A DNA stretch of 64,000 nucleotides from Salvia splendens (GCF_004379255.2 NC_056038.1:28136061-28200060), one strand, 5' to 3'. Shown: positions 33,758-44,183, numbered from the stretch's first letter. Translations and numbers: made by a program. The notes: generated by a model not told the origin, from the sequence alone.

Positions 33758-34381
33758 TTAAGTGCACAAGATGAGCCTGTTCAAAACCATGACACCACAA
33801 GAGAGCGTCACGAAAAACATGGTAACAAAATCCCGGGCCGACCATGTCCTAACGGCCTTAGACTCGACACGCAAGCTCTTGGCCCGACGAAGCGCATCCA
33901 CCTCGGTGAGCAGATCGAACTCCACGCCCTTCCTCTTCAATTCCTCCACGCACTTGCCCAGAAGCTTGGAGTCCTCCTTCTCCCGCCTCAGCATCTTCTC
34001 CAAATGCGACTCCACATCGGTTTTGTAGCGGATGGCCCAAATGAAGGGCAGCGAGAAGAGCAGGGAGCAGAGGGAGGGCAGCCAGGAGCGCGTGCAGAGG
34101 GCGGGGTGCCCCGTTGAGAGGAGGAGGAGGGAGGTGGAGTGGAAGAGGAAGAAGAGGCAGTAGAGGTGGGTGATTTGGCTTCGGGTGGCGTCGATTTGGG
34201 TTTCCTTGAGGGAGAGGCGGTTGAAGATGAGGTCCTCCTCTTTCAGCCACTGCTTTAGGAGGAGTTTGTGGGTCGGGTTGCCGGCGATCTGCTGGAGCGG
34301 GTGCGCTGCCTTTGCCTCCATTAGAATTGATGACGATGATGATGATGATGTTGTTGTTGTGTCACTGTTGCTGTCGCCCAT
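33758..34381 (-). CDS. plant-specific membrane protein with three helices and a coiled coil
   Basis: This intact 207-residue ORF has a Thr/Ser-rich N-terminus (8-18, encoded by a trinucleotide repeat). A conserved soluble segment follows (HPLQQIAGNPTHKLLLKQW, residues 27-45), with a helix rich in charged residues. Three hydrophobic stretches at about 71-90, 98-118 and 183-203 are likely membrane spans. A coiled-coil-like region (122-175, including LEKMLRREKEDSKLLGKC) lies between spans two and three. I recall similar uncharacterised proteins across eudicots, but no name or function can be assigned. The ATG at 34381 is used; a second Met at residue 21 is an alternative start. Upstream DNA has two AACGG elements, which could mean mitotic expression. 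No frame damage was seen. Confidence 0.85.
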   Translation of the reverse strand: MGDSNSDTTTTSSSSSSSILMEAKAAHPLQQIAGNPTHKLLLKQWLKEEDLIFNRLSLKETQIDATRSQITHLYCLFFLFHSTSLLLLSTGHPALCTRSWLPSLCSLLFSLPFIWAIRYKTDVESHLEKMLRREKEDSKLLGKCVEELKRKGVEFDLLTEVDALRRAKSLRVESKAVRTWSARDFVTMFFVTLSCGVMVLNRLILCT

Positions 34382-34466
34382 TTATTGCTGCTCTGTTCAG
34401 ATTATTGAGAGAGAATTAGGAAACACAGTTATGACTTATGAGAGTGAGCGTGAGCGTTTTCATATG

Positions 34467-34510
34467 CAACGGTCCGCTTTCGAATTTATTTCTTTTTTAA
34501 TTTGCAACGG
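34467..34510. promoter_or_regulatory. pair of MSA-like AACGG elements upstream of the membrane-protein gene
   Basis: TGCAACGGTC occurs at 34465-34474 and 34503-34512, about 85-130 bp upstream of the ATG. AACGG is the core of mitosis-specific activator elements bound by three-repeat Myb proteins. No clear TATA box is visible, as in many such promoters. The assignment is inference. Confidence 0.45.
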
Positions 34511-34627
34511 TCGAATCGCCGGACGCTGATTTATTTGATTTTAATCTTAATCAATTTTAAATATTTAATTAAATTACTCCATAACAATAATTAATTAAAT
34601 TACTCAATTTTAAATATATAATAAATA

Positions 34628-34882
34628 CTCCCTCCGTCCCCTAATAGGAGTCGTTGTTTGACTGGGCACGAGTTTTAAGAAATGTAAAGAAAAGTTGGTT
34701 GAAAAAGTTAGTGGAATGTGAGACCCACTTTTTTTTTATATTGGTTTTATAATAAAATGTGAGTGGAGTGAGTTAGTGGAATGTGAGACCTACTACCATT
34801 TATGGTAAAAATAAAGAGTGACTCTTAATGGGGGACGGCCCAAAAAAGGAAATTAGCGACTCTTATTCGGGGACGAAGGGAG
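34628..34882. mobile_element. Stowaway-like MITE (255 bp) in the upstream region
   Basis: CTCCCTCCGTCCCCTAATAG and GGGGACGAAGGGAG with TA on both sides. It lies about 250 bp upstream of the membrane-protein ATG. Confidence 0.85.
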
Positions 34883-35206
34883 TAGAATATAATGATGTTT
34901 ATAGTTAAGAATATGTGTTAATTACAATTTCATAACACTATAAACAATTAAAAATATTATAATCAATAAAAAAAGAGAAATGTACTTCTCTCAACTCACT
35001 CTAACTGAAACATTTAATATTCAACAAAAGATTTTATAAAATTTTAATTTCTGATATGAGTAGAGTAAAATAAAATAAAATAAATAACAAAGAGGAAATA
35101 AGCATATATTATGATTAAATAAATAGTTCAATAGTTTTGATCAACAAAACATAGATATTCATAAATAGAAACAAAATATTAAAAAAAATAACAACAAACC
35201 AATAGT

Positions 35207-35485
35207 TCATAAATTTTGAAAAACTTCTTTATAAATAATGGTAGAATCACCCCTACTATCATCATCTTCTCCACAAACTTAAATTTTCAAACCTTCACGA
35301 CTTATGACTCTGGATACAACAACGTACAGTTGTCGTGACGGAAGACTGACTTTTTCATAAATAATCCAACATGAGAGAGATTGACCTTGACTTTTGTTAA
35401 TCGTCATTGAATACGACACACCCAAAGAAAATTGTCGTTGTTGGAATTTGAATGGAAACCTTGGATCAAATGGTATTAAAAATTA
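35207..35485 (-). pseudogene. Helitron RepHel helicase C-terminal fragment
   Basis: Translating the minus strand gives SMTINKSQGQSLS, a Pif1-type helicase motif, then LPSRQLYVVVSRV and SREGLKI, and finally STIIYKEVFQNL. These are the last three conserved blocks of plant Helitron helicases, in the right order and spacing. A TAA at 35279-35281 interrupts the frame, and the upstream Rep and helicase regions are absent. The intact protein would be a rolling-circle transposase/helicase. No Helitron 3' hairpin with CTRR was identified nearby. Confidence 0.75.
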
Positions 35486-35552
35486 CTATAAAATTTAAAA
35501 TAAAGAATGAAATATAAAATAAAATACATGAATAACTCAAAATATGTTTCAC

Positions 35553-35773
35553 ACTCAATCATCCCACAGAATTAGGCCATTTAGGGTTGACACGAGTTTT
35601 AATGTGTAATTGATAAAGTGGAAGAGAAAGAGAAAAAGTAGAGAATTTGTACTGGATGGTTGGCCCCAATATTGAAAGAGAAAGAGAAAAATGTTTGCCA
35701 TAAATGCATCTGAACTATTTATATAGGACGGACGAAAAAGAAAATATGGTCTATTTCTATGAGATGAAGGGAG
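35553..35773. mobile_element. Stowaway-like MITE (about 221 bp)
   Basis: Degenerate ACTCAATCATCCCACAGAAT left end; right end GAGATGAAGGGAG followed by TA. The left boundary is approximate. Confidence 0.55.
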
Positions 35774-36139
35774 TAATAAAATATTAGTGAAATTAACTAG
35801 TGGAATGTGAGACATACTTACAATTTAAGTGAAAATGAATAATTAATAGAGATTGGATGAAAATAACAAAAATGGACAAATAATGAGGTATGGAGGAAGT
35901 AGAAGTAGAAGGTAGGAACATCCATGACTTAATTCTTGTCACTACAGGTTGAGAAGTGGACCTTTATCAATTGACACTCATGTCCTAATCTTTCACTGGG
36001 CCTGCACATAAGGCGCACCTACCTATACAATACATGGTACGGGACATTGGTAAATGCCTAAATGGTTCTCATTTGTATCATTCGATCTCGAACAATAGAT
36101 ACTTTGTCTTATGCTACCGTTATATCTAGACGTGTCAAG

Positions 36140-36371
36140 AAACTATCACCTTCTGAGAGGGACAAGGCAACTAATTATATTAAGTTTATAAAAGCAATAG
36201 CATGTTTAGAAAATTTATTGCCGACCTTACCAGCACCGGAGGTGTACTAATCAATGAACCCCAGAAACCTACTTTCTTTTCACAAAACTATCACCTTTTG
36301 AGAGGGACAAGGCAACTAATTATATTAAGTTTATAAAAGCAATAGCATGTTTAGAAAATTTATTGCCTACC
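36140..36371. repeat. 87-bp direct repeat, two copies
   Basis: Copies at 36140-36226 and 36285-36371 differ at two positions. They share AACTATCACCTT and TTAGAAAATTTATTGCC. The 58-bp spacer is unrelated. A short ORF spans the first copy but has no family resemblance. Confidence 0.85.
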
Positions 36372-36652
36372 ATTGCTACCAAACAACAACATAAAAACTT
36401 TTTCTGCTCTGCTATGACACAAAGCCCGCATTATTTATCATCCGTAAAAGTGAATAATGTGTTTATTACATAAAATCAATGGTTTTGTACACTAAGCAGC
36501 AATACAAATAGTACTACTAGAAAAGAAGAAAATACACAAATGAAGCAAATACAAGCACAATGGTTGTCTGCAACTGCAAGTTGGATAAAGCAAAAGATAA
36601 CAGTCTGTATTATCTTATCTTAATTTGTAATCATTGGTTCACACCCTACCCA

Positions 36653-38152
36653 TCAATTTCTCTTTGACAACAACACCTTCAATCCTTCCCTAGCATGCAG
36701 AATTATCGAGTCCCGTGGAGAAACCTTGTGCCCCTCGCGCAGTCTCACCTTGTACCCGTAGAGTATCGCCGCTGCCACCATCTTCATCTGCACAAACGCC
36801 ATCTCCTTCCCCAAGCAAGTCCTCGGCCCCGCGTTGAATGCCGGAAACTTATACGACGGCTCATGTTTGATCTTCCCACTCGGAGAAATCCACCTCTCCG
36901 GCTTGAACTCCAAGCAGTCTTTCCCCCAAACACTCTCCATTCTCCCCACCGAATAAAACGATATGATGAGCTTCCCGTTGCGCGGGAGGTAATGCCCGCT
37001 TGGTAGAATGTCAGGCGACACAGGTGCCTTGTGCTCCAGCGCCACAGGCGGGAACAGCCTCAGCGACTCGCAGAGCGCTCCATGCAGGTATACTAGCTTA
37101 TGCGACTCCTCCTCGGAAAACGGCCTCCACTTGCTCTTTACACCGAGCTCCGCTTCCATTTCTTCTAGAATCTTCGCTTCCACGGTAGGGTTTTGACCGA
37201 TGAGCCAGAACAACCACGTGAGGCACGTGCTCGTCGTGTCCCTCCCGGCAAACATCAAACTCAACGAGGTATCCTTGATGAACGATTTTAGAGTGCCATT
37301 GATTACCACTGATTTCTTCTCTCTATACACCTTCTCGAACGCATCCAAGACACTCCTCTTATTATCACTGCTAAGGGAGAAAGTGATATGTGAGTAGATG
37401 AAGTCATCGAACGCGGCTTTAGCCTTGGCGATGGTCCTCTCGTCTCCGACGTCGAGCCACCTCTGCAGCTTCCACATCCATTCCGGCAATATGTGCCGCC
37501 TCAGAAGCGGCTCCGCCAAGGTGCTGAAAGCCTTCTCGTAAGGGAAAAAGGGCAAGCCGGTGCGCAAAGTGCAGGGGTCGTAGTCCAGCACGAATTTGCA
37601 GATATTATCAAAAGCAAACCGCTGGAAAACATCCTGCAAATCCAAATGATTCCCTCCTGAAAATTGATCGAGAATCGGGAAAAGGCCGGTGTCCACTTTA
37701 TCCCACACAGTCCTCTCGAGATAGGCGTTGAAATCGGTATGTTTGAGCTCCGCCATAGTGGTTCTCCGGTGAATCTCCCAGAGCTCGAAGTCGGCGCCGA
37801 AGATTCCCTCGCCGAGGACGTCGAAGATCTTGCGAAACTCAGGGCCCTTTGGATAGTTGGAGAAGTTTCTACTGAAAACGTGGTGGATGTTCGCGGGATC
37901 GGAGGTGAAGAGCATGTCGATGTTGAAGAACCACGGCCCTAAGAACCGGTAAGTGCCGCCGCATGCGGTTAGGACCTCCGTCGCATAGTCGTGTATCCGC
38001 CGCAGATTTAGAAGAACCGCCGGCAGCATCCCAAGAACCGGCCATATTGTAGGCTCCGGCGGTTTTTTGCCTCTTCTGCTTGCTAAGTACCAAACCACAA
38101 GCAGTGGTGTTATCATCAGCAGAGACTGGTATTGGAATTCAAGTATGGCCAT
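36653..38152 (-). CDS. cytochrome P450, CYP96A-like (midchain alkane hydroxylase family)
   Basis: This intact single-exon ORF of 499 residues has full P450 length. It has an N-terminal anchor (10-25), a Pro-rich hinge (PPEPTIWPVLG), the I-helix AGRDTT (302-307), ExxR (ESLR, 362-365), PERW (418-421) and the heme loop FNAGPRTCLG with Cys446. Lack of introns and motifs such as NIHHVFSRNFSNYPKG fit the CYP86-clan family CYP96A. Arabidopsis CYP96A15 (MAH1) hydroxylates cuticular alkanes to secondary alcohols and ketones at the ER. A related fatty-acid or alkane role is inferred; the substrate is unknown. A tandem paralogue lies 4.1 kb away in the same orientation. Residues 398-463 are identical in both proteins, unlike the rest. 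Confidence 0.93.
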   Translation of the reverse strand: MAILEFQYQSLLMITPLLVVWYLASRRGKKPPEPTIWPVLGMLPAVLLNLRRIHDYATEVLTACGGTYRFLGPWFFNIDMLFTSDPANIHHVFSRNFSNYPKGPEFRKIFDVLGEGIFGADFELWEIHRRTTMAELKHTDFNAYLERTVWDKVDTGLFPILDQFSGGNHLDLQDVFQRFAFDNICKFVLDYDPCTLRTGLPFFPYEKAFSTLAEPLLRRHILPEWMWKLQRWLDVGDERTIAKAKAAFDDFIYSHITFSLSSDNKRSVLDAFEKVYREKKSVVINGTLKSFIKDTSLSLMFAGRDTTSTCLTWLFWLIGQNPTVEAKILEEMEAELGVKSKWRPFSEEESHKLVYLHGALCESLRLFPPVALEHKAPVSPDILPSGHYLPRNGKLIISFYSVGRMESVWGKDCLEFKPERWISPSGKIKHEPSYKFPAFNAGPRTCLGKEMAFVQMKMVAAAILYGYKVRLREGHKVSPRDSIILHAREGLKVLLSKRN

Positions 38153-38454
38153 TTCGGAGAGAGTGAAGATTTTGTTTTTTTTTTGCCTATCTCAATAGTA
38201 GTATGTGTCTAATGTTGGCTTTTTGCTTGGATACATTGTCTTTAAATAATGATTTTTGGAGACCCTTGGAAATGGGGCAATCATCTCGTTATGGGAGATT
38301 TAATTGATGGTTGAACTATTAATTAACTTGACAATAATTAGTTACGCTCAAATTTAGGTATGAAGTTGATTTGTTTGATGATATAATAATGGTTTTTAGG
38401 TAAATATCATGATGTTTATCAACTTAATATTTCACATTTTTTATAAAATTAATA

Positions 38455-38670
38455 CTCACTCTGTCCCTCTTTAGTAGAAACATTTTTTTTGGCACGAGAT
38501 TTAAGAAAAATTATTTTAAATGAGTTAAGTAAAAGGAGAATAAAGTAGAAAGGAAAAAGACAGAGAGATGAAGAGAGAATAAAATATTTTTTGCCAAAAA
38601 AGAAAATGACTCAGCTACAGTGGGACAATCCAAAAAGGAATACGACTCGACTACAGATGGACGAAGGGAG
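38455..38670. mobile_element. Stowaway-like MITE upstream of the P450 gene
   Basis: CTCACTCTGTCCCTCTTTAG and GATGGACGAAGGGAG, TA at 38453-38454 and 38671-38672. It lies about 300 bp upstream of the P450 start codon. Confidence 0.75.
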
Positions 38671-38672
38671 TA

Positions 38673-39731
38673 TTTCACATCTCTATTATCCTTTGATTTT
38701 TCTCTTCGATGCATTTTCCGAACAGTAATTGAGATAGTTGGATTTGATAAAATCAATTAAGAGGATCATATCTATCTAATTTTTAGTTGAGCTAGTTCTG
38801 ATGTGATTTTTTCAAGTGTTCTTTGACGATATATTCAAGCTTTGAAGTTTGAATCTTAGTGGTGATGATGATTTCATTTGAAATAAATCGATCGTCGTAT
38901 TTAAATTGATATGAGAAGGCTTTGGCGACAGCACAATAGTTTGCAAGATGGACACTTGATGGTAAGACTAATTGATCCACCTCCTACCTCCTATATGTGT
39001 GTGTGTACATATAGAATACGTGCATAAAGACAATAATCTGTATATATGACAATAATTTATCAATTTTGTTTCTATAATTAAGCATTTTGTACTTACGTGT
39101 CGTAGATCTCAATTAGTTGCGAGTTGAGGTGGAGGCCCCTCCATTCAATTATGTTCAATTATTGGATATACATAACTCCAACTCCAGCGGTCCACCAATC
39201 CGCTCATCAAACTTAAATACATAAACCATACACCTTTAGGAAGACATAAGAAACAATAATAAGAGTCCATATTCTTTAATAATACTTTAATTACAATTTA
39301 AATACTTTAATTACAATTTAAATATATAAACTATTCACCTTTTATGAGGACGCATAAAATAAATAGTTGATTTTTTTTACACAAAATTTTAAAAAATAAT
39401 AATACTACTGGTATTTAATGAGTCAAGAGCGTAATTTAACAATTTACATAAAACTCAAACTAATTTAAAGATATCACAATTGTATAAAATACTACCACAT
39501 TCACATAAAATTGTTAAAATCAACTCTCAAAATTTGTATATTGTTGCAACAAATGGTTAACTAGTGCATTTTGTTATTAACATAAAAAATAATCGTTTCA
39601 AAACACAACCCAAGCCCGAAAGTGACTTGAACCCAACAACAGAACAAGAAACAAAATCTAGGAGCCCCACAAGTCGGGCACAACCATTGAATCAAAATCT
39701 AACCAACAACTACAATCAACTTAAGAAACTA
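38673..39731. other. gene-free DNA between the two P450 genes
   Basis: It contains a tandem pair of AATACTTTAATTACAATTTA (about 39281-39321). No coding signal found. Confidence 0.5.
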
Positions 39732-40297
39732 CTCCATCCATCCGCCAAAACCTAACACATTTTGCCATTTTGGGTTATCCGACATTTAAAGACACATTTA
39801 CCTTTTTTCACTTTTAGTAGGTGGACCTTATACTCCATTAACTCATTACACTCACATTCTACTATAAAATTAATACTCCTACCTTCCTAAAAAAAATAAA
39901 CAAACTTGTAAATAGTACGGGTATTAATGTGCAATTGGTGGAAGTAGTATAGTGGAAATAGTGTACTATGCAAAAAATAGACAAACTTGTACAGTAAGAG
40001 AAAGATAAGAAAAAGTAAGAGTGAGAGGGAAAATGTAGTAGAAGTAGTATAAGTGGATTGTGGAGTCCACATTATTAGTGGTGTGTAATTAGTTAAAAAC
40101 CTTCTATATTTAGAATTGGTCTAAATTTGGAGGACCACTCAAAATGGTAAAACTAGTCTATTTTTTAAGGACGGAGGGAGTATATAAAAATGAGATCCAC
40201 TTTCCACTAACTTTTTATTCATATTCTTTATAAAGACAAACAATTTCTTAAAACTCGTGTCGAGTCAAATGTATTTTTAATTGGCAGGCAGAGGGAG
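39732..40297. mobile_element. outer Stowaway-like MITE, interrupted by another MITE
   Basis: CTCCATCCATCCGCCAAAAC left end and GGCAGGCAGAGGGAG right end with TA flanks. The 305-bp MITE at 39876-40180 is inserted at an internal TA; removing it joins a normal MITE body. Confidence 0.8.
39876..40180. mobile_element. inner Stowaway-like MITE (305 bp)
   Basis: CTCCTACCTTCCTAAAAAAA and TTTTTTAAGGACGGAGGGAG ends; TA at 39874-39875 and 40181-40182. Confidence 0.82.
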
Positions 40298-40410
40298 TAC
40301 TAAGCAAATTATTTCAACAGCCAAAACTAACAAAACAAATGTGTCAATCATCATCCTCGGGCAAGAAGCGGAAGTTAGGATATCCGAAATTTATAGTACT
40401 AATAAACAAA

Positions 40411-40550
40411 ATACTTTAATTACTTTTTCTTTCTCCAATAATAATACTTTAATTACTTTTTCTTTCTATCACTCTCTTATTTTACCAATTGTGTATTAAA
40501 ACTCATGTACTATAAAAAATGCATACTTTTGTGGGACGGAGGGAGACTAT
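40411..40550. repeat. 24-bp duplication beside a broken MITE end
   Basis: Two copies of an ATACTTTAATTACTTTTTCT unit (40411-40434 and 40444-40467), then an orphan GTGGGACGGAGGGAG MITE terminus near 40533-40547. Confidence 0.65.
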
Positions 40551-40679
40551 GTTTCATTCCTAGAGATATGTAGTGATATTATTTTGAGTTCGAGAACTTA
40601 AAGAGGTGCAAAGTGCAATTTTTAGAGATCAAATATAAAGTTCATTATTGTTAAAACCAAATTAATGACTAATTATTAT

Positions 40680-40880
40680 TCCCTCTGGTCCCTAATAAAT
40701 ATCTCATTTTAATTTTATTATTTTAAGTAAGTAAACCCTATAATTCATTACTTATTCTATTCACAATTATTATAAAATTAATAAAAGAAGGGTTCACTAA
40801 TTTTTTCTATCCATTATACTTCACAAAGTTAAATAATTTTTTAGAACACACGGATTAAATACGAGACATTTACTACAACG
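40680..40880. mobile_element. truncated Stowaway-like MITE
   Basis: TCCCTCTGGTCCCTAATAAA left end and a family-typical body (ATTATAAAATTAATAAAAG). The right end is degraded before the hAT element. Confidence 0.5.
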
Positions 40881-40911
40881 TGTAATTTGACTTTCTCATT
40901 TGATGTTTTTG

Positions 40912-41996
40912 CAGTGGCAGACGCAGAAAATATTATTGGTAGGGGCTGCATTTATACCCTATATATATATACTATATTCAATAAATAAAACACTAAATAT
41001 AATAAAACTTAATAATATATTAAAAAAATCACAAATACAACTATAAAAATGTTAAAAAAAAATTATAAAAAAAATTATTATAATGCATAAATCAATATAT
41101 TACTATGTTGCAAATATATATAAAAAAAGATAGAAAAATAGTATATGAATCTAATTTGAACCAAACTCCAATTCTAACATCTTAAACTCAAATCAAATAA
41201 TAGTCGGCCAATTTATCTAAAGAAAATTAAAGTTTTAATGTATATTATTATAATTAGACTTATCAATTTTTTTGTAAATTACTATTGCAAATAAATAATG
41301 AAATGTTCTATTTTACACAAGGTTGTAAGATATTCAATAGAGTAAATATCAATTACTAGTAAATTATTACTATAGCCTATCATTGATGTAACTATTAACA
41401 ACAAAAATTTGACTACTAAATTGAAATTTTGGTACATTGTATATACTTTCAGAATGATTAATAGTATAGTACTAAAAGCTATATTATCAATTTAGAATTA
41501 TTACATTACCTAAATGGAAATTGAACACAATTAACAATTTAATAGCAACACTATTATTACAAAAAAAATGTTTTGAAATTAAATTTATGAATTGATTGTA
41601 CTTTTAATCTATGTGTGAATATATTAACAGAGTAGTTATTAATTATTATAGCTTAACTAGTCCACATATTCTACACTATTCACAAGGAAACTTTTAGAAT
41701 AAAATAATATTATATTGCTCCACTTATTAATTTTTTTTTAAAAAGGACGTCTTCTTCTTCCTTCAAACAAGGAGCCATTTTCATCTATGTAATTTCACCT
41801 CTGCAATTTTTTGATTCCAAAGTTTAGCCCCTTCTACCATTTCAATTTTGATGATTTACTCTTCAATAATATAAACTTGGGAAGGGCTAAAGAGTGTATA
41901 CGAAATATTTTGCAAAAATTGAAGTAGAAAAAAACACAAAAAAAGTTGTTGGGAGGGGCTTAAGCCCTTCCTCCCTCCTTACTGTGTCCGCCACTG
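40912..41996. mobile_element. hAT-type non-autonomous element (1,085 bp) with perfect 8-bp TSD
   Basis: Ends CAGTGGCAGACGCAGAAA and, inward from the right, CAGTGGCGGACACAGT. Identical TGTTTTTG flanks (40904-40911 and 41997-42004). The interior is AT-rich and non-coding. Near the right end GGGGCTTAAGCCCTTCCT matches the short relative at 24681-24899. It lies about 270 bp from the 3' end of the second P450 gene. Confidence 0.88.
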
Positions 41997-42270
41997 TGTT
42001 TTTGCATCTATTGTTTACCAGGAAAAACTCGCGTTTAAGAGGATATGCTTCTTTCTCCTTTCCTTTGATTATAAACAAAACAAATAAATATATTATGTAG
42101 TGTATCACATAAAATCATCTGACCACATAATTGTACAGACCGACCCAACTTGTAACTTGTTAGTCACTTAGTAGTATTATTCTTAATACAATAACCTAAT
42201 TAATTTCACTAGCTCAGTATACAATTACAGTTGATTAAACGTAACATATTTTTTATAATGACATTATGAT

Positions 42271-43779
42271 TCACGAATCAATGGCAGATAACCTCACTTT
42301 CAACCCATGCTTGGCTTGAAGAATTACCGAATCGCGGGGATAAACTGGATGCCCCTCAACCAGTTCAACATGGTAATGGTAAATAATAGCCGCCGCCACC
42401 ATCTTCATCTGCACAAACGCCATCTCCTTCCCCAAGCAAGTCCTCGGCCCCGCGTTGAACGCCGGAAACTTATACGACGGCTCGTGTTTGATCTTCCCAC
42501 TCGGAGAAATCCACCTCTCCGGCTTGAACTCCAAGCAATCCTTCCCCCACACGCTCTCCATTCTCCCCACCGAATAGAAGCTCACTATGAGCCTCGAGTT
42601 ACTCTCGAGGCAATGCCCGCTCGGTAGAACATCCGGCCTGAGCGGCGCCTTGTGCTCCATCGCCACCGGTGGGTACAACCTCAGCGACTCGCACAGAGCG
42701 CCGTGCAGATATCTTAGCTTGTGCGACTCCTGGGAGGTAAAATATCTCCATTTATTTCCATTCATGTTGTTCAATTCAATCTTGATTTCCTCCCTGATAT
42801 TCCTGTCCGTCGCTGGATTCTGCGCCACGAGCCAGAAAAGCCAAGTGAGAGCGGTGCTGGTGGTGTCCCTGCCGGCGAACATCAGGTTGAGCGATGTATC
42901 CTTGAGAAAATCCCTCAACCCGGACGCCGGCCCAAGATTCTTATCCAAATACATCCTCTCAAAAGCCCTCAACATGTTAAACCCTTTCCCTTCCTCATCA
43001 GATCCCAATCCAATTCGTGAATAGATGAATTCATGAAACACACGCGCCGCGTCCGCCAGCTTCCTCTCCCTCCCTATGTTGAACCGCGCCTGGATCCTCC
43101 AGATGAACTCTGGGATGACGTGGCGGTACAATAGCGGCTCCCCAACGGCGCTGAACGCCTTCTCGCACGGGATGTGCGGAAGCTCGGGGGACAAGCTGCA
43201 GGGATCATGATCCAACACAAGCTTGCAAATATTATCAAACGTCAGGCGCTGGAATATATCCTGCAGATCAAACTCAATCCCCATTTCACAAAAGCCGCGG
43301 AGCAAGGGGAGGAGGCCGGCCTCCACCTTGCCCCAGACGGTGGCCTCGAGGTCGGCCGCAAACGTAGCGTGGCTGAACTGCGAAAGCGTGGTCTTGCGGT
43401 GGACCTCCCAGAGGCCAAAGTCGGCGCCGAAGATTCCATCGCCCAAAACATTGAAAATCTTGCGGAACTCGGGGCCCTTGGGGTAGTTGGAGAAGTTGCG
43501 GCTGAAGACGTGGTGGATGTTGGCGGGGTCGCAGGTGAAGACCATGTTCATGCCGGAGAGCCACGGGCCCTTGAACTCTAGGGTGGTGCCGCGGTCGTGG
43601 AAGAATTGAGTGAGATATTCGTGCGGGCTGTGGAGATTGAGGAGGACTCCGGGAAGCATTCCCAACACCGGCCAGTTCGTCGGGGTGAGGATTTCCTTTC
43701 CTCTTCTCGTTACTATGTATGCTATCAATGGGATTAACAGCACAAGCTCCGGGTAATCTAATAAACCCATTTTTTTCAC
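42271..43779 (-). CDS. cytochrome P450, CYP96A-like, tandem paralogue
   Basis: This intact single-exon ORF of 502 residues has an N-terminal membrane anchor (about 9-23), hinge TPTNWPVLG, I-helix AGRDTT (302-307), ESLR (364-367), PERW (420-423) and heme loop FNAGPRTCLG with Cys448. All catalytic features are present. It resembles the neighbour at 36653-38152, but much of the sequence between motifs differs. Residues 400-465 are identical to residues 398-463 of the neighbour, with only a few synonymous base changes. Likely an ER-bound hydroxylase of long-chain lipids or alkanes, by analogy with CYP96A15. No exon split or frame damage was found. The start is the first ATG; an internal Met at position 4 is also possible. 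Confidence 0.93.
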   Translation of the reverse strand: MKKMGLLDYPELVLLIPLIAYIVTRRGKEILTPTNWPVLGMLPGVLLNLHSPHEYLTQFFHDRGTTLEFKGPWLSGMNMVFTCDPANIHHVFSRNFSNYPKGPEFRKIFNVLGDGIFGADFGLWEVHRKTTLSQFSHATFAADLEATVWGKVEAGLLPLLRGFCEMGIEFDLQDIFQRLTFDNICKLVLDHDPCSLSPELPHIPCEKAFSAVGEPLLYRHVIPEFIWRIQARFNIGRERKLADAARVFHEFIYSRIGLGSDEEGKGFNMLRAFERMYLDKNLGPASGLRDFLKDTSLNLMFAGRDTTSTALTWLFWLVAQNPATDRNIREEIKIELNNMNGNKWRYFTSQESHKLRYLHGALCESLRLYPPVAMEHKAPLRPDVLPSGHCLESNSRLIVSFYSVGRMESVWGKDCLEFKPERWISPSGKIKHEPSYKFPAFNAGPRTCLGKEMAFVQMKMVAAAIIYHYHVELVEGHPVYPRDSVILQAKHGLKVRLSAIDS

Positions 43780-43895
43780 TCCTTCTTATCTTTTTTGTTA
43801 GGGTTTGATTATATCATGTGTTTGATTTAATCATTTCATTTTGCTCCGAATTGGTTAACTCTCGGATTCACGATTCAAGAAAAAGGTTTATGGAG

Positions 43896-43903
43896 TATAT
43901 AAA
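43896..43903 (-). promoter_or_regulatory. TATA-like box of the second P450 gene
   Basis: TTTATATA on the minus strand, 117 nt upstream of the ATG at 43779. Confidence 0.4.
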
Positions 43904-44183
43904 TTTATGGCAGCTATGGCCACTTTCGTGGTAACTAGTGTGTTTTGAATTAGGTAGCTACTACTGGTACATTTTATTTCTATTGTACTAGTTTCTGAAT
44001 AGAGTTACAATTTTCAACAATACATGGTGTATATTTTTTTCACGTGTTTGAATACATACTGATAAAAGTGCCTAATTTCCACTATAAAAACTTAATACTA
44101 CAAATATTTTTTATCAAGTGTTAATGTTCAAAATATCATATACGCAACCGCTATTTAAATGTTAACTAGAGACCAAAACACGG

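Noticed and set aside
36062..36250. 62-codon ORF
   Set aside because: No family match; its second half is part of a non-coding 87-bp direct repeat.
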